NCBI GenBank assembly: GCA_029204225.1
Contig: CM055111.1
Span: forward strand, 47,779,594-47,843,593
Direction of reading: 5' to 3'
Length of the DNA stretch: 64,000 bases
Source of the DNA: Diphasiastrum complanatum
Taxonomy: Eukaryota > Streptophyta > Lycopodiopsida > Lycopodiales > Lycopodiaceae
The translations under genes and the position numbers were made by a program. Of this stretch, positions 10,447-21,109 are shown one piece after another. The notes below the pieces were generated by a model. The model did no database searches. It had not been told where the DNA came from and worked only from the letters and a program-made list of their open reading frames with translations. Position 1 is the first letter of the stretch. Each line of letters begins with the position of its first letter.

Positions 10447-12218
10447 AAAACCCTACTATTAATGTGGACTAGATTCAATGAACAAGATATTCAAATTTGA
10501 ATCATCCAAATTGGACCTCCTACATTTTCCCTTGATATGGTTTAAGTTTGGATCAATTTCACCATGTAATCTGGCGCCATGCAACATTGTATTCTCTCAA
10601 TGTTTTAAAAAGACTTTCCAAGTCTGTAAAACATTATAAGATAATTTATTGTTAAGGTTTTTAGCCTTGAGTAGGCCCAACAAGTCGTACATGGGCCCCT
10701 AGAGGCAATTTCACATACTTCTAGCTTAATGTTGGAATTTTGTCAATTTTGCATGTAGAAGAGGGTGCATTTTTCCTAGTGTGGAAACCTGTGGACCAAG
10801 GCAAATCATGCAAAGACTCATTGCATGTAGAGAGAATGTGAAAACCCATGCATAAAAGTGCATGCTTGAGACTTAGCATGTGGGACACGTACTTTGACAC
10901 TTGGAAGCCATGTACATCACATATTATTTGTTTCTTATCTATAAAAGAGACCTGCTAGTGGGTGCACTTTTGATGGAGAGATATTTCTTACATATGCTAT
11001 AGTGTTTTGCTCTCTTGTGTGGTAGATTTCTTGCTCATTAATGATAGTGTTATGCTCTCCATATGGTTTCTTGAATGGTGTTTAGTTGGATCTTGTTTCT
11101 TTCATTGTATCTTGCTAATGTTATGTTCTTCATGCTGGAAATTTGTGGACAACAAGTATTTGAGATCCATTTGGCCTAATTGAAGGAGCAATATCAAAGA
11201 TTAATGATGCTAGAATGCTCCCTACAACACACACTATCATTCTAGATAATGAAGCAAGTTTCTTTCATGAGTATTTTGTAATTTTCTGCTCACATCCTCT
11301 TCATCTTCTTAGTTGTCCACCATAGCTGGGTAGATCCAATCGCTTCATAAGTATGATCAATTAATCGCATGTCAACAAATTTACAATTTGCTAGCAATTT
11401 ACTTTTGCATGTGCAAGTATTAGTCCATGCATGTTGCATGCATGTCTCTTGATTTTTTCAGATTGCTTGCATGTTGCCATATATGCTTGCATGTCGAATG
11501 CATGTTAGTGGTTTTAATCTATTTTGAGTTGTCGAAGACCATCAAGGTCTCCTAGATTGGTAAACCTTGATTCAAAGATTCTTTCTATCTCTATTCTCAG
11601 TTTTACAACATCCCTCACTTTCTAAAAATGGTAATTCAAAAACATTTGAACTAAAATAACTTTGAAATGTTAATCTCTAAGTCTAAAATGTTAAATAAAC
11701 AAATTATGACCAAACTTGACTAAACTAGTTGAAATCTCTCACAAGTTTTACTATGATCCTTTGTGTACGCTACAAATGAATCTTTGCTACAAATAGTAAA
11801 AATATTTTTTTTAATGTTTTGCTAAGATCTCACATTATAAGAGAGATCATATGTCATTGGTTCCCTCACCGGTACCCCAACGGGTGTTGTCTACCATGGA
11901 GTGTGCAGAGATTGCAAAGCATTGGAGTGGAATACACTCATTGACAAAGACATCCACCTCTTTAGAGTGGCATCTTGACGTACAATGCATTGGCCCTTTT
12001 GGATAAAGATGTAATTGTTGTATACACATATGACAATATTAGAATTCAAGCACAATAGTACTTCAACATGACAAATGAGATTGAATTTGGAGGCCAATGA
12101 AAGGCCAATTTTTTTTTATCTAGTCCACTTTATAAAAAAAAGGTGGTCTTTTCTAAGTCCAATAATAAGTTTGATTGTATTTTTGGCACAATCAATGGAG
12201 TGGCATGTCAAGAATTGA
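10447..12218. other. No gene recognised
   Basis: This is AT-rich sequence with no open frame of substance and no terminal motifs I could pair. Near 11390-11500 the words GCATGC and GCATGT recur (CATGCATGTTGCATGCATG and similar), which looks like simple local redundancy. Confidence 0.4.
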
Positions 12219-13060
12219 TCAACAAATAGACAAGTAATTAGTCGCGAAGAGCAGACAGCCAGACAAAACATAGAAAAGCATTGCAGTATTGACACAAATC
12301 TGAACGTAGAACCCAGCAGGTTTTGTAATCAGATTAAGTATAATGAAATATACAAGCCAATATTGCAGGCGAGCACAAAACAATAGCGGACGTGACCGTG
12401 TGCTTCTCAAAGCTAATCACAATTTGTAAAGGTTATGAACCTATTACTGACAATCTATCTAAAAGAAAGAATCAATGCGCGAAGGCATCTACAATGTCTG
12501 TCTCTGAATTACAAATCATGTTTAGTTCTATCTTCTGTTGTTTAAATACTAAGATGGTATTCAATATCTACATAAATTTTATAGCTGTGCAGATGAAGAA
12601 GGTACAAAAGTGGTTGTGTTGTCTGTGGGAGATCGTGGGTGGTTGTTGTTGTTGTCAATTTGATTGCACAGTGCATAGAACGAGCGTGAGGAGGCCGCAA
12701 CGTCGGGCTTCGCTAAATTTCATGCTGGTGAAAATGCGAAAATTGCAACACTCTGTCCAATGCCTTAGAAAATGATTTGCAAGGTACCTTCGCCTTTCTA
12801 TAAGGGCACCTTCGGCTATTGTAGGGCACCTTCGGCATTTATGTCTTCGCAAAAAATACAAAGGTGAAACTTTGTCGCATTTTTCGCCTATCTTATTTTA
12901 CGTGTAAATATGCAAATTGTGGTGACTGCCGCATTTTTCGCCTGTCTTATTTTACATGTAAATATGCAGACTGTGCGACAACACAAGTAAAAATACAGCA
13001 ACATGAATGGAAGTAGATTAACATAGGATTTAAGAGAGTAGAGAAGATAAATCCAACAAT
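12219..13060 (+). repeat. Dispersed repeat R1, copy 1 (inverted partner at 60606-61500)
   Basis: Several blocks match the reverse complement of 60606-61500 in the same order: AGTCGCGAAGAGCAGACA; GAAAAGCATTGCAGTATTG; GGTTATGAACC; the GTGCATAGAACGAGCGTGAG block; CCAATGCCTTAGAAAATGA; and a final block with ACATAGGATTT. The translation of 12392-12775 resembles that of 61068-61316 reversed (GYEPITDNLSKRKNQCAKAS), but I recognise no protein. The class is unknown. It could be one LTR or terminus of an element. Confidence 0.65.
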
Positions 13061-13335
13061 GCATACATGAAGAAGGTGGTTCTTCTACATTCTTTTGTGA
13101 TGAGTCCAAGAAAGTCATTTTTGCATCAAGTGGAGTCACATATTTTCATAAAGAGAGTAGATCAAATGGTTCCATCATGAGACTTGGTGAGGGAGGTAAA
13201 CACAATTCAAGAAGAAGAGAAGTATTTGAAGAGTTCAAAGTAGGGTGTACTTTGAATGATGTCCTTGTGAATGATAGTGAGAAATAATCATCATCATATT
13301 AGTCATTACCTAAAACATTTAATAGAAGTTCTTGT

Positions 13336-13850
13336 TTGAAAAAAGAGAGTACTTCAATCGTCCTTATGTTGAAGGTACTGATGATTTTTATCATGGCTTC
13401 TAATGTTTTTGAGATTTCTACTTCTTATGATGCAATCATTAAGAGGAAGTCTTATGAAGGAAAGAGCAATGGAAGATCCAAGGCATGGATCTCACATCTC
13501 TTCATCAACTCAAAGGATTCTATGATTATGAATTAATCACTCATGATCGAGATGGAAAAAGGTTGGTTGGAGAAGACTACATGGAGCAAATCGAGAGGCA
13601 ATTTCTACAAGGCAAGGGAGATCTCATTGGTGAGCTTATTGAGGTTCCTTATGGACTCAAGAAGTCTGGATCTATTAGGTTTGATACTCATCTTCACCTA
13701 CTCTACTTCATGTTCGATGAAAAGTTTGGAATCTATCTTTTGCTTTATGATGGTGGCATTGTTTTCACTAACCTTTGTGGAAATTCAAAATCAGACATTG
13801 ATGAGATCTTGTTGGATCTAGATCATATGTTTGAGAGAGAAAATTTTTAG
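13336..13850 (+). other. Unrecognised open frames, possibly an element remnant
   Basis: Two overlapping open frames occur (13336-13536 and 13485-13850). The longer gives 121 residues with IGELIEVPYGLKKSG and DIDEILLDLDHMFEREN. I do not recognise a family. The stretch from 13850 to 14162 is degraded sequence that would read partly on in the same frame. It ends with a purine-rich AAAGGAGGGT just before a copia LTR, so it may be the tail of another retroelement. Confidence 0.3.
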
Positions 13851-14162
13851 AGGTTCAGGTCTGAAGATATTGATATATTTGATATCTTTGACGATCAAGA
13901 GAAAGGTAAGCAAGTGGAAGTGACACTCTTTGTTTTACTCACACGTTTGGAGAATCTTCTTCCGTAGATGATGCTATGCAAGTAAATATTGGTATTCATG
14001 GTTTTACATAAACTAAAGGATTTGTAAAGGAGATCTTAGTCAATGAATTTGATGGTCAAGTGGAAGATCAAGAATTTGATCTCAAAGGGCTTCAACAACA
14101 CAAAAGGGAAAGCGGGAATTCGGAACTAGTCAAGAGCATCAAAGGAGGGTCATTTTTAAAGG

Positions 14163-14581
14163 TGTTTTGGATCCATTTTTGTAGAATGTGTCATGGATCT
14201 ACTATATATAGCTATACACATGTGTGAGGAGAAGCATTCTCTCTCTCTCTCATCTCATTTCATGCTTATACATGAGTTCTCTTGGGTTCATCTAGCCATT
14301 GGTGCACTATATTTGTGATATCTTGCAATTTTGTGTGTAGAATGCTCATTAAATGTTATAATCGGATCCACATGTGTGAAAAATAGTAGCTTACTATTTT
14401 TGTATGGACAGAAACTTCATTTCATGTTTTGATTTATGTTTGATCAAGATCTATTAGAGTTTGCATCTCATTCATAGAATAGATGTTGGTTTTTCTACAT
14501 TGGCAAGGTTGGTGATTTGTTGTCTTCTAACCAAAGATCAAAGGGATGATTTTGGATCTTAATGGTCTGAAATTATTCACA
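14163..14581 (+). repeat. 5' LTR of copia C2 copy B
   Basis: The 419-bp LTR begins TGTTTTGGATCC and ends ATTATTCACA. It has a TATA-like CTATATATAG near 14200, a (CT)n run after it, and ACGT or ATGT palindromes such as CACATGTGTG. Its length agrees with the rejoined LTR of copy A. Confidence 0.8.
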
Positions 14582-14593
14582 TAGTATCAGAGC
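14582..14593 (+). promoter_or_regulatory. Primer-binding site of copia C2 copy B
   Basis: TAGTATCAGAGC, one base off the tRNA-Met complement, directly follows the LTR. Confidence 0.85.
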
Positions 14594-15014
14594 TCTTGTG
14601 TTTTAGGTTATGAAGTAAGCAATCACATTTATCAAGAATTTGGAGGAGATATCAATGCTAGAGCATTAATGATTAACTTCTACCCAAAGATTGAGTTTCT
14701 TGCATATGTAGATTGGATCTTTTGTAGATCAAAACTCAAATTAGGTTACAATTCCAATTATACACTTCACATATTGGATTTGGTCAATTTTTTTTTGAAT
14801 TAGAAAAGCCTAAGTGGTAGCTACAAGATTGCATATCAACTTTTAAGCAATTGCATGTAGAAATTGAAATATTCGATTTTTTGTGATTTTGTCTGTTCAC
14901 AGATTCACTGAATCTGTGAACACGGTTTTAGAATTTCTTTTACTTCTTCTTCGTTCTTCTGTAGTTACGGTTCTTATGGTTCTTCTTCTTATTAGAACAG
15001 TTACAAAACAACAG
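14594..15014 (+). other. Leader of copia C2 copy B up to the G2 insertion
   Basis: The first 300 bases match the reverse complement of the copy A leader (to TTTTTTGTGATTTTG near 14894). After that the copies diverge. No coding sequence is seen. Confidence 0.55.
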
Positions 15015-15976
15015 TGTTACTTAGATTGCAACATGTATTTCATAGCCTGTCAGTGGGAGTCGCGGTTCCGATACTCAGCTACGTGCATAAACCAGCCATT
15101 TAACCAGATATACCTCAAGAGGATCAACGTTCTGGAACGGGGAGCAATCCTACCACTATCTACCAATTCAAAAAACAATCAAGAACAAGATTAACTACTG
15201 AAACAAGAAAAAACTAGATTCCTTACAGCATTTTAACAGTCTAAGAATCAAGAAACACTCATTTCTTGAAGCTTAGATTACTCAAGAACAATCAAGAACT
15301 GGACTGTAAGAAAGTATGCAAGATCTACACCACAAACCAGCCTATTTAGTTTACTTGAATGCTGATTTCTACCTTATTTCACAAGCAAGAAAATGAATCC
15401 TAATCCGTAACTAAGCAAGAGACAAGAAAGCAAGAACCTAGTTAATCCACAGTAGCATGCTCATAGAAACTTCACTCAAGAACATTGCCATTAACAAGGA
15501 GCTTAGCAATCATCAAGAACTCGTGGAGGATCCTCTTTATTTGCTCAAGAGAATTTGATAATACATTCAAAGCTCCCTCACAAGAGAGGGGGGCCCTTAA
15601 ATAAGCAAGAAGGCTGCCCATGTAGAGCCCAAGTGGCAATTCCACCAAATTAGAAATTACATGTGGAATTTGCCCTTTCACTAAAGGTCGCCATCAAAAG
15701 GTGGCTCACTCTAACTAATTTAAGGGGGGTCTACATTTATTTACAATGCCTAGGAAATATTGCTACCTCCTACATGGTCGTTCCTTCTCTGGGATACACC
15801 ATGTAGGCTCACATAGATATTTTACTGTCATTCTAGCTAGTAATTTCTCGGCTCTCATGCTCGGCTCTCAACTTCTTCTGCTCTCCTCCTTCTGAGACCT
15901 CCTCGGTCATGGGTGAGAGATATTTTGTGTCTTCAACTTGGCTTGACATCTGGGGATTCTCCGAAATCTGCTAACA
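15015..15976 (-). repeat. 3' LTR of gypsy G2
   Basis: On the minus strand this 962-bp LTR begins TGTTAGCAGATTTCGG and ends CTAAGTAACA, giving matching TGTTA/TAACA ends. It has a TATA-like CTTATTTAAGGG near 15600. Only one copy is in the window, so the outer end rests on the terminal motif alone. Confidence 0.7.
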
Positions 15977-15987
15977 TTATCCTCCCC
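15977..15987 (-). promoter_or_regulatory. Polypurine tract and ORF stop of gypsy G2
   Basis: The minus strand reads GGGGAGGATAA directly before the LTR start. If element X and one TAAT are removed, the extra ORF from 23303 onward reads KRKDIRGG and stops at this TAA, so the stop codon lies in the polypurine tract. Confidence 0.72.
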
Positions 15988-15991
15988 TAAT
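15988..15991. repeat. TSD of element X, left (TAAT)
   Basis: TAAT stands outside the CTG terminus here and outside the CAG terminus at 23303-23306. The host ORF of gypsy G2 becomes continuous when one copy is removed, which supports the 4-bp size. Confidence 0.7.
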
Positions 15992-16036
15992 CTGTTGCAG
16001 GCATTAGAGGAGTTCTTAATATCAAAAAGACCCTTT
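15992..16036 (+). repeat. Left terminal inverted repeat of element X
   Basis: About 45 bases pair with 23250-23302 in reverse complement, with two small indels near the outer end. The inner block ATATCAAAAAGACCCTTT is identical. Confidence 0.75.
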
Positions 16037-16526
16037 AAGAAATGCCATGTAGGATATACAAAAATATCAAAATAAATAAAACAATATTGTTTGTTTGCTT
16101 GCCCACACCACTCCCAAGGCCTCCCCAACTCTCAATGATCTAACCACAGTGTCTATAGTCACAGTTAAGAACTGTTAATAGTTCGCAGTATAACTTGACT
16201 AAATTCAAAAATATTCCCTCCATTGGTTACGAAAAGGACAATATTTTCACTGGATCTAGAATATGACCGCCATCCCCAAATTTGAATCAGAAAAAATTGC
16301 AAAATGTTTACATATGCATTCCTTCCACAAGAATGGAAATATGAGCGCCAACTACCTATTGGAATGAAAAAATGAGCGGCATTTCCAAATTTGAATCAAG
16401 CATACAAGCATGGAGATTGGATTGATCGTACATAGTATATAATATAATCAAAGATGAGTATTTTGTTTTGCTTCATAGAATCTGGTCATAGTACTTTGAT
16501 GCAAGTGATTACTCTATTTTTTTTTT
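16037..16526. other. Left subterminal region of element X, upstream of gene A
   Basis: This is AT-rich with no gene. The phrase CCAAATTTGAATCA occurs twice (16273 and 16385), each just after a GCC/GCGGCAT-type word. This gives a short subterminal repeat of about 110 bp. Confidence 0.45.
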
Positions 16527-17519
16527 ATGATGACATTATATCATCTACATGTGGATATCCCTGTTGATTTGGCACCTTTGCAGAGAAGAGGAGGCAAAGG
16601 AGTTCAAATATCTACTGAAGATCGTTCTCGTTACAGGGCAGAAGGAAAGAAAAACGTGGATTTGTGGACAGATGGAACATTATATCCACAAGATCCAAGC
16701 ACTTTGACACATCCCACATTCTCTTCAATAACTCATTTAGTTACATGGATATGCAATGGGCATAGTGGATTACTAGGATATTGTGAAAGATTGCAAAACC
16801 ATGGAAAACAACTTTATATGAATAAAGTTCACTTTTTAGAAGGTGAGTTAATTCAGATATCCTCTTATTGTCAGAATAGAGATTGTCATCTCCAAAAGAC
16901 GTTAGAAGAAAATGAACAACTTAAAAAAAATCATGAATCATTATAGAAGATAGCAATCAATATCAAATCAAAAATAGAGCAAATGCAATCAGTCTTACAG
17001 TCTATTCGTATTGAAAACTTGCAATTACTGAAGGATGTGGATTTAGTAAAGAAGAAGGCTGAAAGTAAGAAGCGAAAGCGACAAAGTTGCAAGGATATTC
17101 AAACGCTTTCAAAAGGAGGTTATCGAAATAGAAGGATCTGTGCATTCAAGTAAGCATATTCTAAATTTTGTAAGTTTTTCAATGACATTTGGATTTTAAT
17201 TTCAGCTATGGTGATATTCTGCTAACTATCTATTTTTTTTTGCAGATCTGCATTAGTAGCTCCTCGGAATATTAAAGACAATGCTTCACTAGGAATGTCA
17301 TTGGGCACAATATTGACTTCAAATCCATTGAGCGTATCATGATGAACAATAGGATTTCAAATGTAAAGTTTAAAATAGCAGAGTCTTTGATGGTGGACAT
17401 TCAAAATATTTTAGATAAGACTATAGTTCAGGGTGCTTGTGATTTTGTAGGTATTAGTAGGGAAGCATATGCAACAATATTTAAACTAAAGAAATTATCT
17501 GCTAGCGTATGCATCTAAT
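16527..17519 (+). pseudogene. Element X gene A: unrecognised coiled-coil protein with nuclear-type basic cluster
   Basis: Exon 1 runs 16527-17149 and exon 2 from 17246. The donor GTAAGC and acceptor TTTGCAG are intact and phases agree. The protein opens MMTLYHLHVDIP, has EGKKNVDLWTDGTLYP and GHSGLLGYCERL, then a long helical stretch (LEENEQLKKNHES, IKSKIEQMQSVLQSI) and a basic cluster KKKAESKKRKRQ. A TAG at 16944-16946 interrupts exon 1. In exon 2 the frame shifts after SLGMSLG and continues FKSIERIMMNNRISN to a stop at 17517-17519. The 3' end overlaps the convergent end of gene B, so the protein may once have been longer. No family is recognised. A relative lies at 2475-2995. Confidence 0.6.
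17150..17245 (+). other. Intron of gene A
   Basis: The 96-base intron starts GTAAGC, is T-rich near the end, and closes TTTTTTTTTGCAG. Joining the exons keeps the frame (AA + A gives Lys). Confidence 0.7.
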
Positions 17520-18737
17520 AGATGTGCATTATCCTTATTTCCACTAAGCTCAATATAAGTGGAATACAATGAATAATGGGATCTCCTTAAAGGAACATTC
17601 CCATCAGTAAAGCCTAAAATGTTCAAAACATAAGATCTTTTGACAAAAATGATCTTATTTGTCTTAACAAATTTATGTCCTCCTAAATAAAATGATAAAG
17701 CTTTAACTGCCATTATAAGACTCTCCCCGACTGGGCTCAGCTTGGAATGAGCAATACAGATCTCACTCTTCAAGAAATGCCGAAGATAGTGGCCCAGTCC
17801 ACTGTCCCTCTGGAACAAGGATGCGTGTTGTCTGAAACCACCTCGTCTCACAGAAAAATCATCTATTATGAGAGCATTTTGCAATAGGAAATATGTTAGC
17901 GAAAATACATTCAGTGATTGAAAACATTCAAATGCAAGGAAGATTAAACACTTACACATTCTTCATCATCAGCAGCAACCAGATCAGGATGATCAATATA
18001 ATGACCATGTATTGAAGTGGAATCATCAGTGAAATGCATTAATGATGGACGAAGGAAGCCCATCTGGGATTGAAATGCCGTGAATTCTTCATCGGATGGT
18101 CTGCCTCACCCATCCTCAGCTATATTTGATAAAGGCTTATTCAGGCATTCTTCACCGGTCATAAGACCCTCCTCATCATCAAAATCAATACCAACAACAA
18201 TGTCATCTGTCTCAAAATCTACAAAGTCGGAGAATTCGGAAATTGTGCCGGATAATAAACATAGAACCTCGTCCTCACGATAGTCAAATAATTTACATAA
18301 ATCAGCAGTAGTAAAATATACATTGTCATTAATATAATATACAAGCAAATTGAAAAGACATTTCGAATCCTCCATAGATTTGGATTCATCATCAGATGTA
18401 TTTTGGCCAGTGAAAGAATCCCGGAGAACATCAGTATTTAAATCAATGAAGTCACTTTCTTTATCAGGAGTGTCGATAAGAAAGTGACTGATATCCCTAA
18501 TGGCTGATGAACAGAGGAGGGTGCAAAAGGAGAGTCAGCAACAAGAAACTCATCATCATCTGGGATCTGAACTAAAAGAAAAAGTACGAAACCACTCTGA
18601 TATTCAACCAATTGACATTTCTTGTTGCAATACGAACACATAGAACTACTTTTGAAAAGATCAAACAATTTGGTGAACATTCTATCCAGTCTATGTCTAA
18701 AAGCTGGGAAGAAATGAACAAGATCAGTATAATGCAT
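17495..18737 (-). pseudogene. Element X gene B: unrecognised acidic protein
   Basis: Minus strand: exon 1 from an ATG at 18737 (an upstream exon is possible) to 17956; intron 17955-17879; exon 2 17878-17495. The translation has CSYCNKKC near residue 35, an acidic middle (IPDDDEFLV, DFETDDIVVGIDFDDEEG), and a C-terminal region with RRGGFRQHASLFQRDSGLG, SPVGESLIMAVKALSFYLGG and LLDAYASR. Damage: a frame change near 18490, a TGA at 18103-18105, and an acceptor that reads TTGCAA where TTGCAG is expected (donor GTAAGTG intact, both phase 0). I do not recognise it. It diverges from gene C and converges on gene A. Confidence 0.55.
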
Positions 18738-19532
18738 GTACTGGAGTTGACCTATGGAGGAAATAGGCTTCTAAGTATATCCCTGAATCTGACATAATGT
18801 TTATAAAATACGTCAGAATTTGGTTATACAGTCCTGAAAACATGTAGATATGAAATGAGCATGCACAAAAGCGATATGTCGCGAATTTCGAGAACGCAAA
18901 AGGTAAAAAAATATTCGGTTTTCGTGCCATTTATATTAAATTTTCGCACATGGTCAACGGACTTATGACACATGTCTACTTTCAATTCGACAACAGGCGC
19001 AGGCACGTGTGAGATGACACCTGCACATGTGTGAAATGACACCTAGACACGTGTCGCGTGTTCATTCGAGTGCTTATAAACACGTGTCGCTCTCACATTC
19101 GATCGTACAAATCCCACACGTGTAGTGTGACAGAGTGACACGTGTCGCTCTCGCATTTGTCCGTACAACTCCCACACGTGTGACAGGACGTTCTTTCGCA
19201 CGTGCAAACCCCGATATAAAATCACAAATTTCGATGAATTTTTTTCACTTTTTTCTCGCTTCGCATATCGCATTTGTGCGCGTCCTTCACGATCAAAATT
19301 CCTCCTACTACCTTCCATGCGCACAGGTCTGATACATCTTCCTACGTGTCACCCCATATCGCACTTGTGCGTCTTTCCTCAAATCTAATCGTTCTCTCTG
19401 ATATTCGGCTCGCATAGGTCCGATATACCGTACATTCTGTCCGTACATAGTGGTCCTCTGCGAGTCCTTTATCATCCCTTCCTTGTCATCCTAACCTTCA
19501 CGCACAAGTCCGCTATCACACAGTTCACGCCC
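18738..19532. promoter_or_regulatory. Shared upstream region of genes B and C with clustered ACGT-core motifs
   Basis: Between divergent genes, 18990-19350 holds at least eight CACGTG or ACGTGT-type words: GCACGTGTGA, ACACGTGTCGCG, ACACGTGTCGCTC twice, CACACGTGTAG, CACACGTGTGAC, GCACGTGCAAA and TACGTGTCACC. A unit of about 59 bases containing ACACGTGTCGCTCTC and then CCCACACGTGTG occurs twice (19080 and 19138). Such G-box-like motifs bind bZIP and bHLH factors in plants; their function here is inference. A TATA-like GATATAAAA sits at 19213. Confidence 0.5.
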
Positions 19533-20500
19533 ATGGATAGGAGAAAGCAGACAAGGAGAGACTTCTTCTCTCCTGGCTGATCCTCATCTCCTACGGTTGC
19601 CATCACACCCCCTGCTAGACCTAGAACGCGCAACCGCAGCAGGTGGCTCTCTGAGATACGCAAGTATCAGAGGTCAACAGCTCTGTTGATCCCAAGAGCT
19701 CCATTCTACTGTGCTATCCGAAACATAACAAGAAATGATCTCGGATAGCACGTTAGATTCACACCGAGTGCTCTTCAGTGCCTTCAGGAGGCTGCTAAAG
19801 ATTATATTAGCCTTTTTTTTTAGGATTCTTTTTTGCTTGCCATCCATACCAAGAGGGTTACCATAATGCCCAAGGATTTTCAGCTTCTGATGAGAATGAG
19901 GGATAGGTACTATAGGTTACATGTATCTCAGCCTGCTGCTCCTAGACCAACTCCTGTAGATAGGACTCATCTTCCTACAAAGCGTCCTAGGAAGCAGACA
20001 GCCCCCAAGCATGCTCCTAAGAAAGTGAAGCCTATCCCAGAATCCATTGTAGATAATGCTGTAAATATAGCTACCTCTGTTTTGGATACTCCTAATATTG
20101 CTGTAGATACTACACTTCCACCTCCTCCTCCTCCTCCCAATTTCTATACATATATAGATTCGCATGATTATCTTAAATTTGAGAAAGACATATCGGATGC
20201 TATAGATACAATTGGTACTCCTTTTTGTTTTAGACTAGAAGAACTTGATTTTAGTATTGATTTTAGAGTTCTAGATTGTCTGGATCTCAAAGACAGATGG
20301 GCTTCTATCATTGATCCTGTGATAGATTCCGGACTGACACTCTTGCAATTTGACATTGCAAGAGATTCATCAAACGAGTTGCTGGTGCTGAGTAACTTTC
20401 GGCTCCAGGCCTTCAAGGAGAATAATGACACATTGTCACAGTGTCTGACAAGTGGATTCACACCAGCAACAAAGTATCTGGTCATTCCTTATCATACCAA

Positions 20501-20607
20501 ATAAGATATATTAAGTGCTTCTTCTTGTTTTATGCATTAACATTGACATTTTCAATTTAAATAGTTCTCAGAATTGCCGCTAAAGTACTTTCAATCTTAT
20601 TTTGCAG
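20501..20607 (+). other. Gene C intron 1 with mutated donor
   Basis: The acceptor TTTTGCAG at 20600-20607 is good. The donor reads ATAAGA, which is GTAAGA with one change. Joining 20500 to 20608 gives the codon AAT and restores the run PYHT-N-DHWSL expected in Ulp1 proteases. Confidence 0.65.
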
Positions 20608-20794
20608 TGACCACTGGAGTTTAAACCTGATCTCTATTAAGAGATCTGTAAATAATATTACTAAATGTTCTTGTGTCAAGATGAATTCGGCGAGAAATAC
20701 GCATAAGGATGTAGATATATTCATTCCATATCTAAGTAAATATATTCCTACAGACGTTCCCCATTCCGTGGACTGGCAGATCGTCAGCTTGGAG

Positions 20795-20905
20795 GTAAAC
20801 TCTTCTTTCTTAATAGCATTTTGAAATCAGTATTCTAATGAAATATTTTCAATCTAATTCATTCTGTTTCATAATTGATTTCTTGTGTGCTGAATTATTT
20901 TGCAG
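20795..20905 (+). other. Gene C intron 2
   Basis: It runs from donor GTAAAC to acceptor TATTTTGCAG, in phase 0 on both sides. Confidence 0.7.
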
Positions 20906-21010
20906 TCACCCTAGCAAAATGATTCATTCAACTGTGGGTGGTACACATTGTACAATGCCAAGCTGTTTTTTGAGTGGTTCATCCTTCAACAAGATGTTGA
21001 TATTTCTAAG

Positions 21011-21109
21011 GTAATAAATTCTGTTTATTCTTATTTTGGAATCATGATTAGTTTTCTATTCTGGTGATGTTATTGGCCATTACTAATGCATAAATGTTCT
21101 ATTTTGCAG
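21011..21109 (+). other. Gene C intron 3
   Basis: It runs from donor GTAATA to acceptor ATTTTGCAG, in phase 0 on both sides. The last exon then gives FTLPEYTSSQVYRFRQEI and ends DDVVVLN at the stop at 21245-21247. Confidence 0.7.

Noticed and set aside
15992-16010. Element X as a CACTA, PIF/Harbinger or Mutator element
   Set aside because: The termini do not begin CACTA. The duplication appears to be 4 bp, not 3 or 9. Reading TTA/TAA as a duplication gives unequal sequences on the two sides.
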